Assembly (NCBI RefSeq): GCF_038446955.1 | Contig: NZ_CP151803.1 | Span: forward strand, 4,774,001 to 4,838,000 | Origin: Pedobacter sp. FW305-3-2-15-E-R2A2 | GTDB lineage: Bacteria > Bacteroidota > Bacteroidia > Sphingobacteriales > Sphingobacteriaceae | DNA: 64,000 nt | Direction: 5' to 3' | The notes under the pieces: generated by a model | What the model was told of the DNA's origin: nothing | Seen by the model: only the letters and a program-made list of their open reading frames with translations | The model's database searches: none | Translations under genes and position numbers: made by a program | Shown here: piece by piece, positions 43,940 through 53,437 of the stretch | Layout: each line of letters opens with the position of its first letter | Numbering within the stretch: position 1 is the stretch's first letter

Positions 43940-45574
43940 CTAATTTAAGGGGGCGGCATTAATTTCTTTCATCACTTCATCATATAACCGGTCTGCATCT
44001 TTCTTTACCTGCACTAATGATGGTTTATGTACGTATAACATGTGCCCCGCTTCATAAAAAGTAAAATTTACATTTTTCTTTTGTTCCGGACGCAATCCCA
44101 TGGTACTAAAAGTATACCCGGCCGCGAAATAAGGCGTGGCAAGGTCATAATAACCACAGAGCACCCACACTTTCAGGTAAGGGTTTACTGCCATGGCTTT
44201 CCTTAACGATTCCGCCACGTTTAAATAGCGGTTTTGAACGTTATTATAATTCCATGGCTGTACCCTTCCCCCGAGAATTTCATAAGGCAGGTCATTTTTA
44301 AATTTCAGTTCTGCCCGCACATAGTGATTCAGGGCGGCACTGTATGGACCGGAGATCGTGCCATCATTGCTGGGATCAAACTCTGGGCCGACACCTACAT
44401 CATTGTAATCGCGACCTGTAAAGCGGCTGTCCAGACGGCCCACAGTGAGCCCATCCCCCCGGCGGAGTTCTTTATTAAATTTATGAATGTCGATCCGCAG
44501 ATTGGTCTGGCGGATATAAGCTTTGGAGAGCCCGGTATAGCGGCTCAGTTTATTCACAATCCCGGTGTACTCCGCCTCGCTCAGCTCACTGCCTTTCATG
44601 AGTGCCGTATGGTATTCCCCAAGTGCAAATGCCTCTACTTCTTTCAGCGTAGTTTTCAGGTCCCGCTGCAAGTCGGCATCTAATTTTTTATGATACCAGG
44701 CCGTTGCGGTATAAGTAGGCAGGAACAGCGGAAAAGGCAGGTCATTGCCGATATCAAAACGTGCGGTTTGCATGTTCAGGATCGAGCTGATCAGGACCAC
44801 TCCGTTCAGGTAAAACTTATATTTGCTTTGCAGGTATTCCGACAATCCTGCGGCCCGGGTTGTCCCGTAACTTTCTCCGGCAAGGAATTTCGGCGACTGC
44901 CACCTGTCGTACCTGGTCGCATACAAACGGATGGCCTCTCCCATACTTTGAATGTCTTCTTCATAACCATGAAACTGCTTGTCATTTTCTCCTGTTACGG
45001 CCCTGCTGTATCCTGTAGTAACCGGATCCAAAAAAACCATGTCCGTTTTGTCCAGCCAGGAATATTCATTGTCTACATACCGATACGGCGGAGGAAGGAC
45101 ATCTCCTTTATCCGACATCAGCACCCGCTTAGGTCCAATGATCCCCATATGCAACCATACGGAAGAAGAACCTGGCCCACCGTTAAAAGTGTAGGTCATC
45201 GGTCTTTTCCTTTGATCTGCCACCCCATCTTTAGTATAGGCGACAAAGAAAATATTGGCTTTAGGTTTTCCCTCTTCTGTAGCCAGTTGCAAATAGCCTG
45301 TAGTCGCGGTATAACTGATCAGCTGTCCTTTAATGGTAATGCTGTGTTTGGTGGATACCGGCGCAGGGATATTGGGGGAATTCGAAATGATGTATCCCGA
45401 AGGGTCCAGTGGAAGCGCCACAACGGGAGCTCCTTTACTTTCTGTTGAAGGGACTACCGGAGGGGCTACAGCAGCAGCTTCCCTACCTCCTCTGCCTTGG
45501 GCATTGCTGTATAACGCGGTCGCGGCAAACCATCCGGCTAAAATAGCGCATCGAATAGATTCTCTCATCTTCAT
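43940..45574 (-). CDS. secreted S10 serine carboxypeptidase (copy 2)
   Basis: This 544-aa protein has a signal peptide (~1-26, ending YSNAQ) and a full S10 catalytic set: GGPGSSSVWLHMG (oxyanion region), S235 in GESYGTT, D477 in YYDLATPYF and H511 in EAGHMLYVH. S10 enzymes remove C-terminal residues from peptides. It is 2 bp after the related copy and clearly arose by tandem duplication. Periplasmic. Confidence 0.94.
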   Translation of the reverse strand: MKMRESIRCAILAGWFAATALYSNAQGRGGREAAAVAPPVVPSTESKGAPVVALPLDPSGYIISNSPNIPAPVSTKHSITIKGQLISYTATTGYLQLATEEGKPKANIFFVAYTKDGVADQRKRPMTYTFNGGPGSSSVWLHMGIIGPKRVLMSDKGDVLPPPYRYVDNEYSWLDKTDMVFLDPVTTGYSRAVTGENDKQFHGYEEDIQSMGEAIRLYATRYDRWQSPKFLAGESYGTTRAAGLSEYLQSKYKFYLNGVVLISSILNMQTARFDIGNDLPFPLFLPTYTATAWYHKKLDADLQRDLKTTLKEVEAFALGEYHTALMKGSELSEAEYTGIVNKLSRYTGLSKAYIRQTNLRIDIHKFNKELRRGDGLTVGRLDSRFTGRDYNDVGVGPEFDPSNDGTISGPYSAALNHYVRAELKFKNDLPYEILGGRVQPWNYNNVQNRYLNVAESLRKAMAVNPYLKVWVLCGYYDLATPYFAAGYTFSTMGLRPEQKKNVNFTFYEAGHMLYVHKPSLVQVKKDADRLYDEVMKEINAAPLN

Positions 45575-45576
45575 AA

Positions 45577-47118
45577 CTATTTAATTTCTTGTAAAGTGTT
45601 TTTATAAAAAGAATCCGCATCCACTTTCATCTGTTTCAAAGAAGGCATATGGATATACAACATGTGGCCCGCTTCATAATAGGTGAAATTGATGTTTTTC
45701 GCCTGCTCAGGTCTCAATCCCATATGGTTGATCACATATTTGGAAGCAAAATAGGGCGTTGCAAAATCATAATAACCGCCCAATACCCAGACCTTCATCG
45801 ATGGATTTACCGACATTGCCTGTCTCATATATTCCGCAACGTTCAGGTATTTATTCTGCACATTGCTATAGTTCCAGCGCCCAACACCACCACCAAGAAT
45901 GTAATAGGTCAGGTTGTTCGTATAATTGAGCTCCTTACCGAAATAGCTCAATACTCCGGCGGTATAAGGACCGGAGATCGTCCCTGTATTGCTCGGATCA
46001 TATTCGGTAGAAGAACCGGTATCGTCGTAATCAATTCCGGTAAAGCGGGAATCCAGTCGCCCAACCGTTTTTCCATCTTTACGAAGCAGCTCTTTATTGT
46101 ATTGTGGAAGATTGATCCGAAGATTCGTTTGCCTGATAAAGCTTTCCGACAAACCGGTATACCTGCTCAGCTTCTGCACAACGGACGTATATTCGGCTTC
46201 CGTCAGCCTGTCGCCCTTCATCAATGCCGTACTGTATTCATTAAGTGCAAAAGCCTCCGCTTCGGCAGTCAGCGTTTTCAAATCTTTTGCCTGCATTTCC
46301 GGACTCAGCTGCTGGTAATACCAGGAGGTTGCCGCATAACTCGGAAGGTAGAGCGGGTAAGGAAGGTCGTTGCCAATGGCGAAATTGATCGTCTGAAAGT
46401 TCAACACTGCAGAGATGAGCACAATTCCATTCACATACATTTTAAACGCACTTTGCAGGTAACTGGATAAACCGGCAGCCCTTGTTGTGCCATAACTTTC
46501 CCCCGCCAGAAATTTAGGAGAACCCCAGCGTTTATTCTGGGTGGTGTACAGCTTAATAAACTCTCCCACCGACTGGATATCTTCATTATAGCCTTGAAAT
46601 TCGCTTTTATCCACGCCTGGTGCTGCCCGGCTAAATCCTGTTCCTACCGGATCGATAAACACAAGGTCACTTTGATCCAGCCAGGAATACTCATTATTGG
46701 TATAAGCATAAGGGGGAGTCAGGGCCGCTCCTTTATCCGACATCACAATTCTCTTTGGCCCGATTACCCCCATATGTAACCAGACAGAAGCCGATCCTGG
46801 TCCCCCGTTAAAGGTATAAGTGACCGGTCTCCTGGTCAGGTCCCCTCCATCATCCTTCGTATAGGCAATGTAGAAGATATTGGCCCTCAGCTTTCCTTCT
46901 TCCGTTTTAAGGGGCATATAACCGGTCGTCGCGGTATAATTGATGACCTTTCCATTCACCGTTACTGACCCTTTAGTTTTCACCGTTTCTCCTTCTTCAG
47001 GTTTTGCCCTCGATTCGGAAGCCGCAGCTGCCGGGGATGCTGGTTTCGTTTGGGCAATGGATAACTGAATACCCATTGCCAGTATAAATAAGAATACTCT
47101 TTTCATTTCTGTTCGCAT
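45577..47118 (-). CDS. secreted S10 serine carboxypeptidase (copy 1)
   Basis: This 513-aa protein has a signal peptide (ATG at 47118, or 47106 for MKRVFLFILAMG), GGPGSASVWLHMG, S208 in GESYGTT, D in YYDFATPYF and H in EAGHMLYIH. It is a paralogue of the next gene, with strong conservation around the active sites and a different N-terminal linker (~25-50, Ala/Glu/Pro-rich). The two may differ in C-terminal residue preference. It lies 9 bp after the SusD gene. Confidence 0.94.
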   Translation of the reverse strand: MRTEMKRVFLFILAMGIQLSIAQTKPASPAAAASESRAKPEEGETVKTKGSVTVNGKVINYTATTGYMPLKTEEGKLRANIFYIAYTKDDGGDLTRRPVTYTFNGGPGSASVWLHMGVIGPKRIVMSDKGAALTPPYAYTNNEYSWLDQSDLVFIDPVGTGFSRAAPGVDKSEFQGYNEDIQSVGEFIKLYTTQNKRWGSPKFLAGESYGTTRAAGLSSYLQSAFKMYVNGIVLISAVLNFQTINFAIGNDLPYPLYLPSYAATSWYYQQLSPEMQAKDLKTLTAEAEAFALNEYSTALMKGDRLTEAEYTSVVQKLSRYTGLSESFIRQTNLRINLPQYNKELLRKDGKTVGRLDSRFTGIDYDDTGSSTEYDPSNTGTISGPYTAGVLSYFGKELNYTNNLTYYILGGGVGRWNYSNVQNKYLNVAEYMRQAMSVNPSMKVWVLGGYYDFATPYFASKYVINHMGLRPEQAKNINFTYYEAGHMLYIHMPSLKQMKVDADSFYKNTLQEIK

Positions 47119-47127
47119 TGATAAAAA

Positions 47128-48642
47128 TTATGGACGGGTATCCCAGAACACTCGTTGTAACATATCGGCCCTGGCAGGTGTATTCGGATTACTGCTTCTT
47201 TCAGAAAGCGGATAGATCAGCACCCTTGGAATCTTGTCATAGACCGCTACTGAAATAGGTAACGGAGTAATGGCCGGATAACCGGTTCTCCTCCAATCGT
47301 TCCATGGTTCCATCAATACCCCAAAATTGGCGACATACTTCTCATTGATGATTTGTTCCAGTTTTTGCGCGTTCGTTCCTGTTAATGTCCCATTCGCTGT
47401 AACATAGGCGTCGATGGCGACAGCACTTACGCCCGATTCGGCCATCGAAGAACGAATCCCTGCTTCAAAAAAGGTTTGGGCGCTTCCCGGTGCACTTAAG
47501 GTCAGCGCAGCCTCGGCTCTGATAAAATTGTATTCAGAAAAAGTAAGCAGCCTTGCCGGTGAGTTGCCAGACCAGGTGATCGAACCGTCAGTAATCGTTC
47601 CATCAGGGTTGATCACGATGGAATTCAAACTCGCATCGCCTTTCAGAAAAGTGTTCAGTCTGGAGTAAGCAACGGAAGAATTGTCCAATGCAGAAGCACC
47701 CTTGTAATTGCCGCTATTGTAAGGAAAAGAAACAAAATAAGATGGCCTGCGTGGATCGGCTTTAACGTTCATCATGTCTACGATCGTTCTGTTAGGGAAA
47801 AAAGCATTTCTGAACTGTCCTCCCTCTATACTCGTAATCGGATTCTGGCGTCCCGATTCTGCCAGGAATTTCATTTGAAAATTATCCGAATTTGAAGTCA
47901 TAAACTGGGCTCCGCTATTGATGAGCGCTGTCATCTGACTGGAGGCAAAAGTGGGATCCTTCTGACTGTAATGCAAATAGATACGTAGCTTTAAGGTATT
48001 GGCAAATTTGATCCAGTTGTTCTTTACCGTAGCCCATACGCCGGGATAAATGGTGGTATTTTTATCTGGTTCAAAGACAGATGCAGGAGCATTAATGTCT
48101 GCAATACCTGCATCCAGGGTGCTGATCAGGTCTTTATAAATGGCCTCATCGTCATCGTACTTAGGGTATAAGTTCTCTGCGAACTTCGATGCCTCACTAT
48201 AAGGGACATCTCCCCAGCCGTCTACAGTGACCTGATAAACATAGGCCTTTAATATTTTGGCGACACCCGCATAATGTGGGCTTCCCTCTTTCTCTGCTTT
48301 GGGGATAATTTTTGCAATGTCGGCAAGCAGTGTCGCAAATATCGAGCTCCACTGATTGTTCACATCCGAATTGTTGATGTTATAGCGTTCATACTCTTTA
48401 AAGGTTTGAGAGGTATTGGTGGTCTGACCCGAAAATTGCTGCATCATCAGACCGCTATACCGGAAAAGATCACTTGTACCCAGGTAGCCCACATTTACCG
48501 TAATGGAGGGCAATAACTGAGCAACCGGAACATCAATCACATTGTTAGGATCGTCATTTACATCATAGAATTTTTTACAGGAATGGAACAAGCTTCCAAA
48601 GAGCAACAGACTTGTGCATATGATGGTTTTATTCAGTTTCAT
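47128..48642 (-). CDS. SusD/RagB-type outer-membrane lipoprotein
   Basis: This 504-aa protein has a lipoprotein signal (MKLNKTIICTSLLLFGSLFHSC, Cys22) and a SusD-like_2-type helical fold (FYDVNDDPNNVIDVPVAQLLPS near the N-terminus, ARLLTFSEYNFIRAEAALTL later). It caps SusC of this locus and probably binds peptides or amino-acid polymers. The C-terminal part is less like polysaccharide SusD proteins. Confidence 0.92.
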   Translation of the reverse strand: MKLNKTIICTSLLLFGSLFHSCKKFYDVNDDPNNVIDVPVAQLLPSITVNVGYLGTSDLFRYSGLMMQQFSGQTTNTSQTFKEYERYNINNSDVNNQWSSIFATLLADIAKIIPKAEKEGSPHYAGVAKILKAYVYQVTVDGWGDVPYSEASKFAENLYPKYDDDEAIYKDLISTLDAGIADINAPASVFEPDKNTTIYPGVWATVKNNWIKFANTLKLRIYLHYSQKDPTFASSQMTALINSGAQFMTSNSDNFQMKFLAESGRQNPITSIEGGQFRNAFFPNRTIVDMMNVKADPRRPSYFVSFPYNSGNYKGASALDNSSVAYSRLNTFLKGDASLNSIVINPDGTITDGSITWSGNSPARLLTFSEYNFIRAEAALTLSAPGSAQTFFEAGIRSSMAESGVSAVAIDAYVTANGTLTGTNAQKLEQIINEKYVANFGVLMEPWNDWRRTGYPAITPLPISVAVYDKIPRVLIYPLSERSSNPNTPARADMLQRVFWDTRP

Positions 48643-48676
48643 GGCTTTTACTTAAAAATTTCTTAAAATCAGTTAA

Positions 48677-51600
48677 TTAAAATGTAGCCCTTAAGGTGGC
48701 CCCAAAAATTCTGGCTACCGGCTGGATCCCAAACTCCAGGCCTCTCGCATTTCCAACTCCCAATACGTTTTGTTCCGGATCAAGGTGTGGGAAATTAGGC
48801 GCATAAGTGAGCAGGTTCCGTCCGTAAACAGACAGTTGTAAACGGCTGATGAATTTGGTTCTGGCCAGTAATGCCTTAGGAAGAGAATAACTGAAAGTCG
48901 CTTCTCTCAATTTGAGGAAAGTTGCATCGAGCACATAACCTTCCCATGCCACATATTTTCCCTGTAAACCCCAGTAATCCTGCGCAGAAACTCGGGTGGT
49001 ATTCGGGCTTCCATCTGCATGTACCCCTTCAAACAGATAAGGTGTAGAAACCGTTCCATCCGCATTAAAGCGATCAAATTCGGCAGTTTCCTTAGCTACA
49101 CCATTGATTCTTAAATCGCCTACCGTTCTGGAAAGCACATCCCCTTTGTATTTGAAGTCGAGCAGGAAGGAGAAGCTAAAATCCTTATAAGTGAAGGTGT
49201 TGGTTAATCCCGCAGTAAATTTAGGGTTGGGATTTCCTACTGCGCCAACTTCATTTGTTGCCTGTGGCAAGCCATTGGCTTTAATGATCATGCGGCCCTG
49301 TGCATCCCGCTGGTACATATTCGAATAGATCAAACCATAAGGTTGTCCGGCCACCGCCTGAACATTTGGCGAAGTAAAACCTCCCAGAGAGATCAGGGCA
49401 ACACCCGGGGCGAGCTCCTTAACCACAGATTTGAAAGTGGTAAAATTCAGCATGGCCTCCCAGCTAAAACTTGCGGTCTTTACCGGTGTCCCACTTAGCA
49501 GGAATTCCAACCCTTTTGTAGACAGCTTTCCAGCATTTTTAACCTGACTGGTAAAGCCAGAACTTGGGGGTATAGGCACATTGAAGATCAGGTTTCTGGA
49601 ATCTCTTTTATAAACCGAGAAATCCAATGACAACCGGTTGTCGAAAAAGCTCAGCTCTGTTCCCAACTCTATTTCCCTGGTAAATTCAGGAAGGATATCT
49701 TCATTTCCGGAAGCGTTTGCATAGGTATATCCCGCCATGTTGTTAAAAGGGAAATTTACCGCGGTAGAGCTAAATCCATCCGCTGCTCCGGCAGTACCAT
49801 ATACCGTTGAGGCATCATATGCATTTGCGCCTTTTCCCACCTCCCCAACATTCGCCCGGATCTTGGCAGAAGTCAGGACTTTTCCTTTTAATTCCGGAAA
49901 GGCCTCTGTAGGCACAAAACTGACCGCTACGGCCGGATAAAAAATGGACCTGTTCTTTTTGCTTAAGGTAGACGAGAAGTCATTACGGGCCTTCACATTC
50001 AGGTTCAGGTAGGATTTATAACCCACAGAAAGATCGCCGAAGAAGCCCATTAACCTGGTCTTGAAAAAACGGTCTTCCGCACTAAAAGTGGTGAAGTTTT
50101 TAAGATTGGCAAATCCGGGAATGGTAATGCTCTTTCCCGTAGCGATGATTGTTTTGTCATAATTGGAAAGGATCTCATTTCCCAGGGTTCCCGAAAGGTT
50201 AAAATCACCAAAGGTCTTGTTTGCCGTTAAGGTAAAATAGCTGCTGAGGTTTCTTGTCATGTCCTGACGTTCAATGATCCCACCGGCTCCTGCAGAAGCT
50301 GTATTTCCATTACTCCTCACTCCTTTGTCGTCAAATCCCGTGAAATTATTGTTGAATACATCGACGCCTACCTTTAAATCTGCCTGTAACCAGCTGGTAA
50401 AATCATATTTAAGGTTCAGGTTTCCGAAAAAGCGGTTCAGCTCCTGGCTGGTCGTGATGTGGTCTATCGACCAGTAGGGATTTTCTTCCGAACTGGAATA
50501 CCAGATCTGTCCACCCGTAGCATCGGTTACCGGTAAACCGGAAATGTCATAACTGCGGGGCGCATAAATGGCACGCCACAATGGATTCGCTCCCTGATTT
50601 CCAGCCTGCGTCCGGTTCGATTTATTATTGATATAAGAAAAAGAAGTGTTCATCTTCAGTTTATCGGAGATGGTTGCACCGAGATTTCCACTGAAGGTAT
50701 TTTTATAAAGTTTATTTCCCGGAACAAGTGCATCCTGAGTATTGTTGCCATAAGAAACCCGGTAATTATACTTGTCGCTGGCTCCGGAAAAGTTAATGGT
50801 ATTGTCGAGCGCGAGCTGTGTCTGGAGGATATCTCTGACATTGTCCGGATAGGCCTGTAAGGCCACGGTATTTCCGAGGATATCGGTCACCTGCTGCCCG
50901 GCAATCCTTGGTCCCCAGGAAGTGGATTTAGGGTCCCATTTATAAATCAGCGCTGGTGTGGCATCCTTTCCATAAATCCCTTTCGATCCCTGTGCATATT
51001 CGTTCTGATAGTCAGGAAACCTGTTGATCGTACCCCAGGAAGTATTAGAGGTAAAAGAAACCTCACTCCTGCTGCCCTGTTTTCCTTTTTTAGTGGTGAT
51101 GAGGATTACACCTGAAGCCGCTCTGGAACCATACAGCACCGTTGCTGCTGCTCCTTTCAATACGCTTATACTTTCGATATCTTCCGGATTCACATCTGAA
51201 GCCCTGCTGGAACTCGCCACACCAGCGTTCACCGAATTCGCGCCACCACCATTATCGATTGGAACACCATCAATCACATATAAAGGTTGGTTGCTTCTGG
51301 TGATACTGGAAAAGCCCCGGATGGTGACGTTGGAACTCGTAAATCCTCCACCGGATCCCGAAATCTGCACCCCTGCCACTTTACCTGCCAGTGCATTGGT
51401 AATATCTGGCGTCGGGGCTTTAGTCAGACTTTCCGAACTGACCTTACTGACGCCATAACCCAGGGTTTTCTTGTCCCGTTGAATTCCAAATGAGGTGACT
51501 ACCACCTCTTCCAGATTTTTGGAATCTTCTACCAGAACGATCTGGTAATCATTTTCTGTACCGACCTTTACCTTTTGGGCCGTGTAACCGATAAAACTAA

Positions 51601-51814
51601 TGAGAAGCGTTGAATTTGCGGGTGCCTGGAGACTAAATTTACCATTGCCACTGGTTACTGTGCCAATAGTTGTACCTTCTACCTTGATGGAGGCACCGGG
51701 AATAGGCTGCCTGTCTTCCTTGGCAGTTACAGTTCCGGTAATCGTTTTGTTCTGTGCATCGGCTACGGAATAGCACAATAAAATCACAGAAAAAAGAAGT
51801 AATACTTTTTTCAT
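48677..51814 (-). CDS. SusC/RagA TonB-dependent transporter (no STN)
   Basis: This 1045-aa protein has a signal peptide (1-21), a carboxypeptidase-like domain (~25-100, GTVTAKEDRQPIPGASIKV), a plug from EEVVVTSFGIQRDKKTLGYG, and a β-barrel ending LRATF. It lacks the STN domain, so it is probably not controlled by a FecR/sigma system; instead an AraC-type regulator is encoded upstream. It heads the peptidase operon. Confidence 0.96.
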   Translation of the reverse strand: MKKVLLLFSVILLCYSVADAQNKTITGTVTAKEDRQPIPGASIKVEGTTIGTVTSGNGKFSLQAPANSTLLISFIGYTAQKVKVGTENDYQIVLVEDSKNLEEVVVTSFGIQRDKKTLGYGVSKVSSESLTKAPTPDITNALAGKVAGVQISGSGGGFTSSNVTIRGFSSITRSNQPLYVIDGVPIDNGGGANSVNAGVASSSRASDVNPEDIESISVLKGAAATVLYGSRAASGVILITTKKGKQGSRSEVSFTSNTSWGTINRFPDYQNEYAQGSKGIYGKDATPALIYKWDPKSTSWGPRIAGQQVTDILGNTVALQAYPDNVRDILQTQLALDNTINFSGASDKYNYRVSYGNNTQDALVPGNKLYKNTFSGNLGATISDKLKMNTSFSYINNKSNRTQAGNQGANPLWRAIYAPRSYDISGLPVTDATGGQIWYSSSEENPYWSIDHITTSQELNRFFGNLNLKYDFTSWLQADLKVGVDVFNNNFTGFDDKGVRSNGNTASAGAGGIIERQDMTRNLSSYFTLTANKTFGDFNLSGTLGNEILSNYDKTIIATGKSITIPGFANLKNFTTFSAEDRFFKTRLMGFFGDLSVGYKSYLNLNVKARNDFSSTLSKKNRSIFYPAVAVSFVPTEAFPELKGKVLTSAKIRANVGEVGKGANAYDASTVYGTAGAADGFSSTAVNFPFNNMAGYTYANASGNEDILPEFTREIELGTELSFFDNRLSLDFSVYKRDSRNLIFNVPIPPSSGFTSQVKNAGKLSTKGLEFLLSGTPVKTASFSWEAMLNFTTFKSVVKELAPGVALISLGGFTSPNVQAVAGQPYGLIYSNMYQRDAQGRMIIKANGLPQATNEVGAVGNPNPKFTAGLTNTFTYKDFSFSFLLDFKYKGDVLSRTVGDLRINGVAKETAEFDRFNADGTVSTPYLFEGVHADGSPNTTRVSAQDYWGLQGKYVAWEGYVLDATFLKLREATFSYSLPKALLARTKFISRLQLSVYGRNLLTYAPNFPHLDPEQNVLGVGNARGLEFGIQPVARIFGATLRATF

Positions 51815-51877
51815 AATTCGGCTTGCTTAGGGTTAGTTAATAGGTTCTTTAGAAGGAGGTTCGCCTTCCTGGTTAAC

Positions 51878-51885
51878 CAAATTTA
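51878..51885 (-). promoter_or_regulatory. -7 box (TAAATTTG) of the peptidase operon
   Basis: Exact TAnnTTTG on the minus strand, 63 nt ahead of the susC start. It is the promoter candidate for the whole operon. Confidence 0.6.
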
Positions 51886-51915
51886 GTGCTGCAAGCCAAC
51901 AAATCATAGGCTATT

Positions 51916-51944
51916 ATTGTCTACTACTTATCAAAAATTGTCTA
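51916..51944. promoter_or_regulatory. direct repeats 21 bp apart, candidate AraC-type binding site
   Basis: ATTGTCTA at 51916-51923 and again at 51937-51944, phased by 21 bp (two helical turns), as in AraC-type tandem half-sites. It lies just upstream of the -7 box, about 30 bp away, between the susC and araC-type genes. Confidence 0.6.
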
Positions 51945-52058
51945 TTATCAGATAAAAAATGAAACAAATACGGAATACCTGTTTTTCTATAAAAAAAGGA
52001 AATTTAACAGATGGGCATGCTTAGGCCGGAGGACAGCTGAGAAATGGTCAAATGTAGA

Positions 52059-53030
52059 CTACAGCAGATACATCAAAGAGAGCAAATCATTATTGATGAG
52101 CATATAAAAAGAGACGAACAGAGAACCTATCGCTTTGTTAATCGGCACTTCCTCACTTTTAAACTTATATTTTTTGATGTAATCTTTTGGGGCCATAGAA
52201 GTGATCTTCTTAAAGACCCGGTTAAAAGTGATGATGCTGTTAAACCCGGTGGTATAGGCCACGGAAGAAATGCAGTCAAAATCGCCGCTAATGATCTTTT
52301 TACAAGCTTCATTTACCCGGATCTCATGTAAGAAAGACAAATAGGTTTTTCTGGTATGTCGTTTAAAATACTTGCAAAATGCATGGGGTGTAATGCAGGC
52401 TATGGAAGCAATCTTATTGAGGGAGATGTCTTCGGAATAATGGTCAATCGTATATTGGTATACATCATTCATCCGCAATCCCTCTGAATCTGTAAAAGAG
52501 TGGTTAGAAAACCCGGTAGACAGGGATTTCCATTCTTTGATATGGCTGGCACAGGACTGCAGCAATTTAATCAGGTTCAGCAAACGGTCCAGTCCTTCTG
52601 AGTCTCTGACCTCCTTCACCATTCCTGAAACCTGCAAAACATGCGACGAAGGCACCTGTAAACCAAATACCGTCCCCTCTATAAATCTTTTAACAGGTTC
52701 CAGCTCCGGAAGTTCCAGCAAACTGGCCAGGTTATGTTTATGGTCAAAAAAGATATGAATGGCATGAATGTTATTGCGGTAGCTTTCTCCAAAATGACTG
52801 GCATTGGAACGGAAAAGATGGGGCTGGTCACTGCCTATAAAATAGATGTCGCCGGGCTTACAGGGTTGTGTATAATTTCCTGCAATCAATGTTCCTTCCC
52901 CTTTTATAATTAATGTAATCTGTACTTCTTTATGGCGATGCAGGTAGTTGTAAAAATAAGGCAATATATCCTCCTGTACTACGATTGAGTATTCATTTGC
53001 AACGGGAACGGTGAATTGAAGTACTTTCAT
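52059..53030 (-). CDS. AraC-family transcriptional regulator
   Basis: This 323-aa protein from ATG 53030 has an N-terminal cupin-like ligand region (~10-110, with KEVQITLIIKGEGTLIAGNYTQPCKPGDIYFIGSDQPHLF) and two C-terminal HTHs of the AraC family (~185-290, ISLNKIASIACITPHAFCKYFKRHTRKTYLSFLHEIRVNEACKKI and ISSVAYTTGFNSIITFNRVFKKITSMAPKDYIKKY). Then comes an extra tail of ~30 residues that is partly hydrophobic. Upstream and co-oriented with the peptidase operon, it is the likely activator. Confidence 0.92.
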   Translation of the reverse strand: MKVLQFTVPVANEYSIVVQEDILPYFYNYLHRHKEVQITLIIKGEGTLIAGNYTQPCKPGDIYFIGSDQPHLFRSNASHFGESYRNNIHAIHIFFDHKHNLASLLELPELEPVKRFIEGTVFGLQVPSSHVLQVSGMVKEVRDSEGLDRLLNLIKLLQSCASHIKEWKSLSTGFSNHSFTDSEGLRMNDVYQYTIDHYSEDISLNKIASIACITPHAFCKYFKRHTRKTYLSFLHEIRVNEACKKIISGDFDCISSVAYTTGFNSIITFNRVFKKITSMAPKDYIKKYKFKSEEVPINKAIGSLFVSFYMLINNDLLSLMYLL

Positions 53031-53437
53031 ATAATCAATAATACCATAAAAACAATAATTTTTATAGCGATTAAACCTGCGTAACAAGAAACATACTTTT
53101 CCCCTTTCCGGCCTCAGACGGCAAACATAAACTACTGCTCTAAAACCAGTTAAGCGCAAAAAACCTTTAAAATATTAATTCCTTAAATCTGAAGTATAAA
53201 TATTTTATCAGAAGCACAGGCCGTACAGGTTGTTCCGAACAATCCGGGATAGCAACAGTTAATCAACTAAAAGGGCAGGTTATCAAACCGGGCATATAGA
53301 CAGGTTTTTGAGCAGGATCGCTATCAAAGAAGTTACAAAAAGAAGGACAGGCTTAAAAAAAACAAAGCAATACTTCGGCGATTAGCCCAGGTATTGCTTT
53401 GAATATAGTGATGATTTTTTAATCGTGTTTTGAGGTG
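53031..53437. other. intergenic stretch upstream of the AraC-type gene
   Basis: 407 bp without a credible gene. It contains the terminator of the YegP-like gene and otherwise unstructured sequence. The frame upstream of the AraC start is open to 53159 but lacks protein-like features. Confidence 0.5.
53363..53401 (-). terminator. rho-independent terminator of the YegP-like gene
   Basis: Stem CAAAGCAATAC/GTATTGCTTTG with a 17-nt loop, followed on the minus strand by TTTTTTTT. Confidence 0.88.

Noticed and set aside
44690..45448. 252-codon plus-strand frame opposite the S10 gene
   Set aside because: The S10 protein on the minus strand has all catalytic motifs; the antisense frame has no recognisable feature.
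52059..53159. Longer AraC-type protein starting at 53159
   Set aside because: The first 43 residues are Arg/Cys-rich without family similarity. The ATG at 53030 starts exactly where the ligand domain begins.
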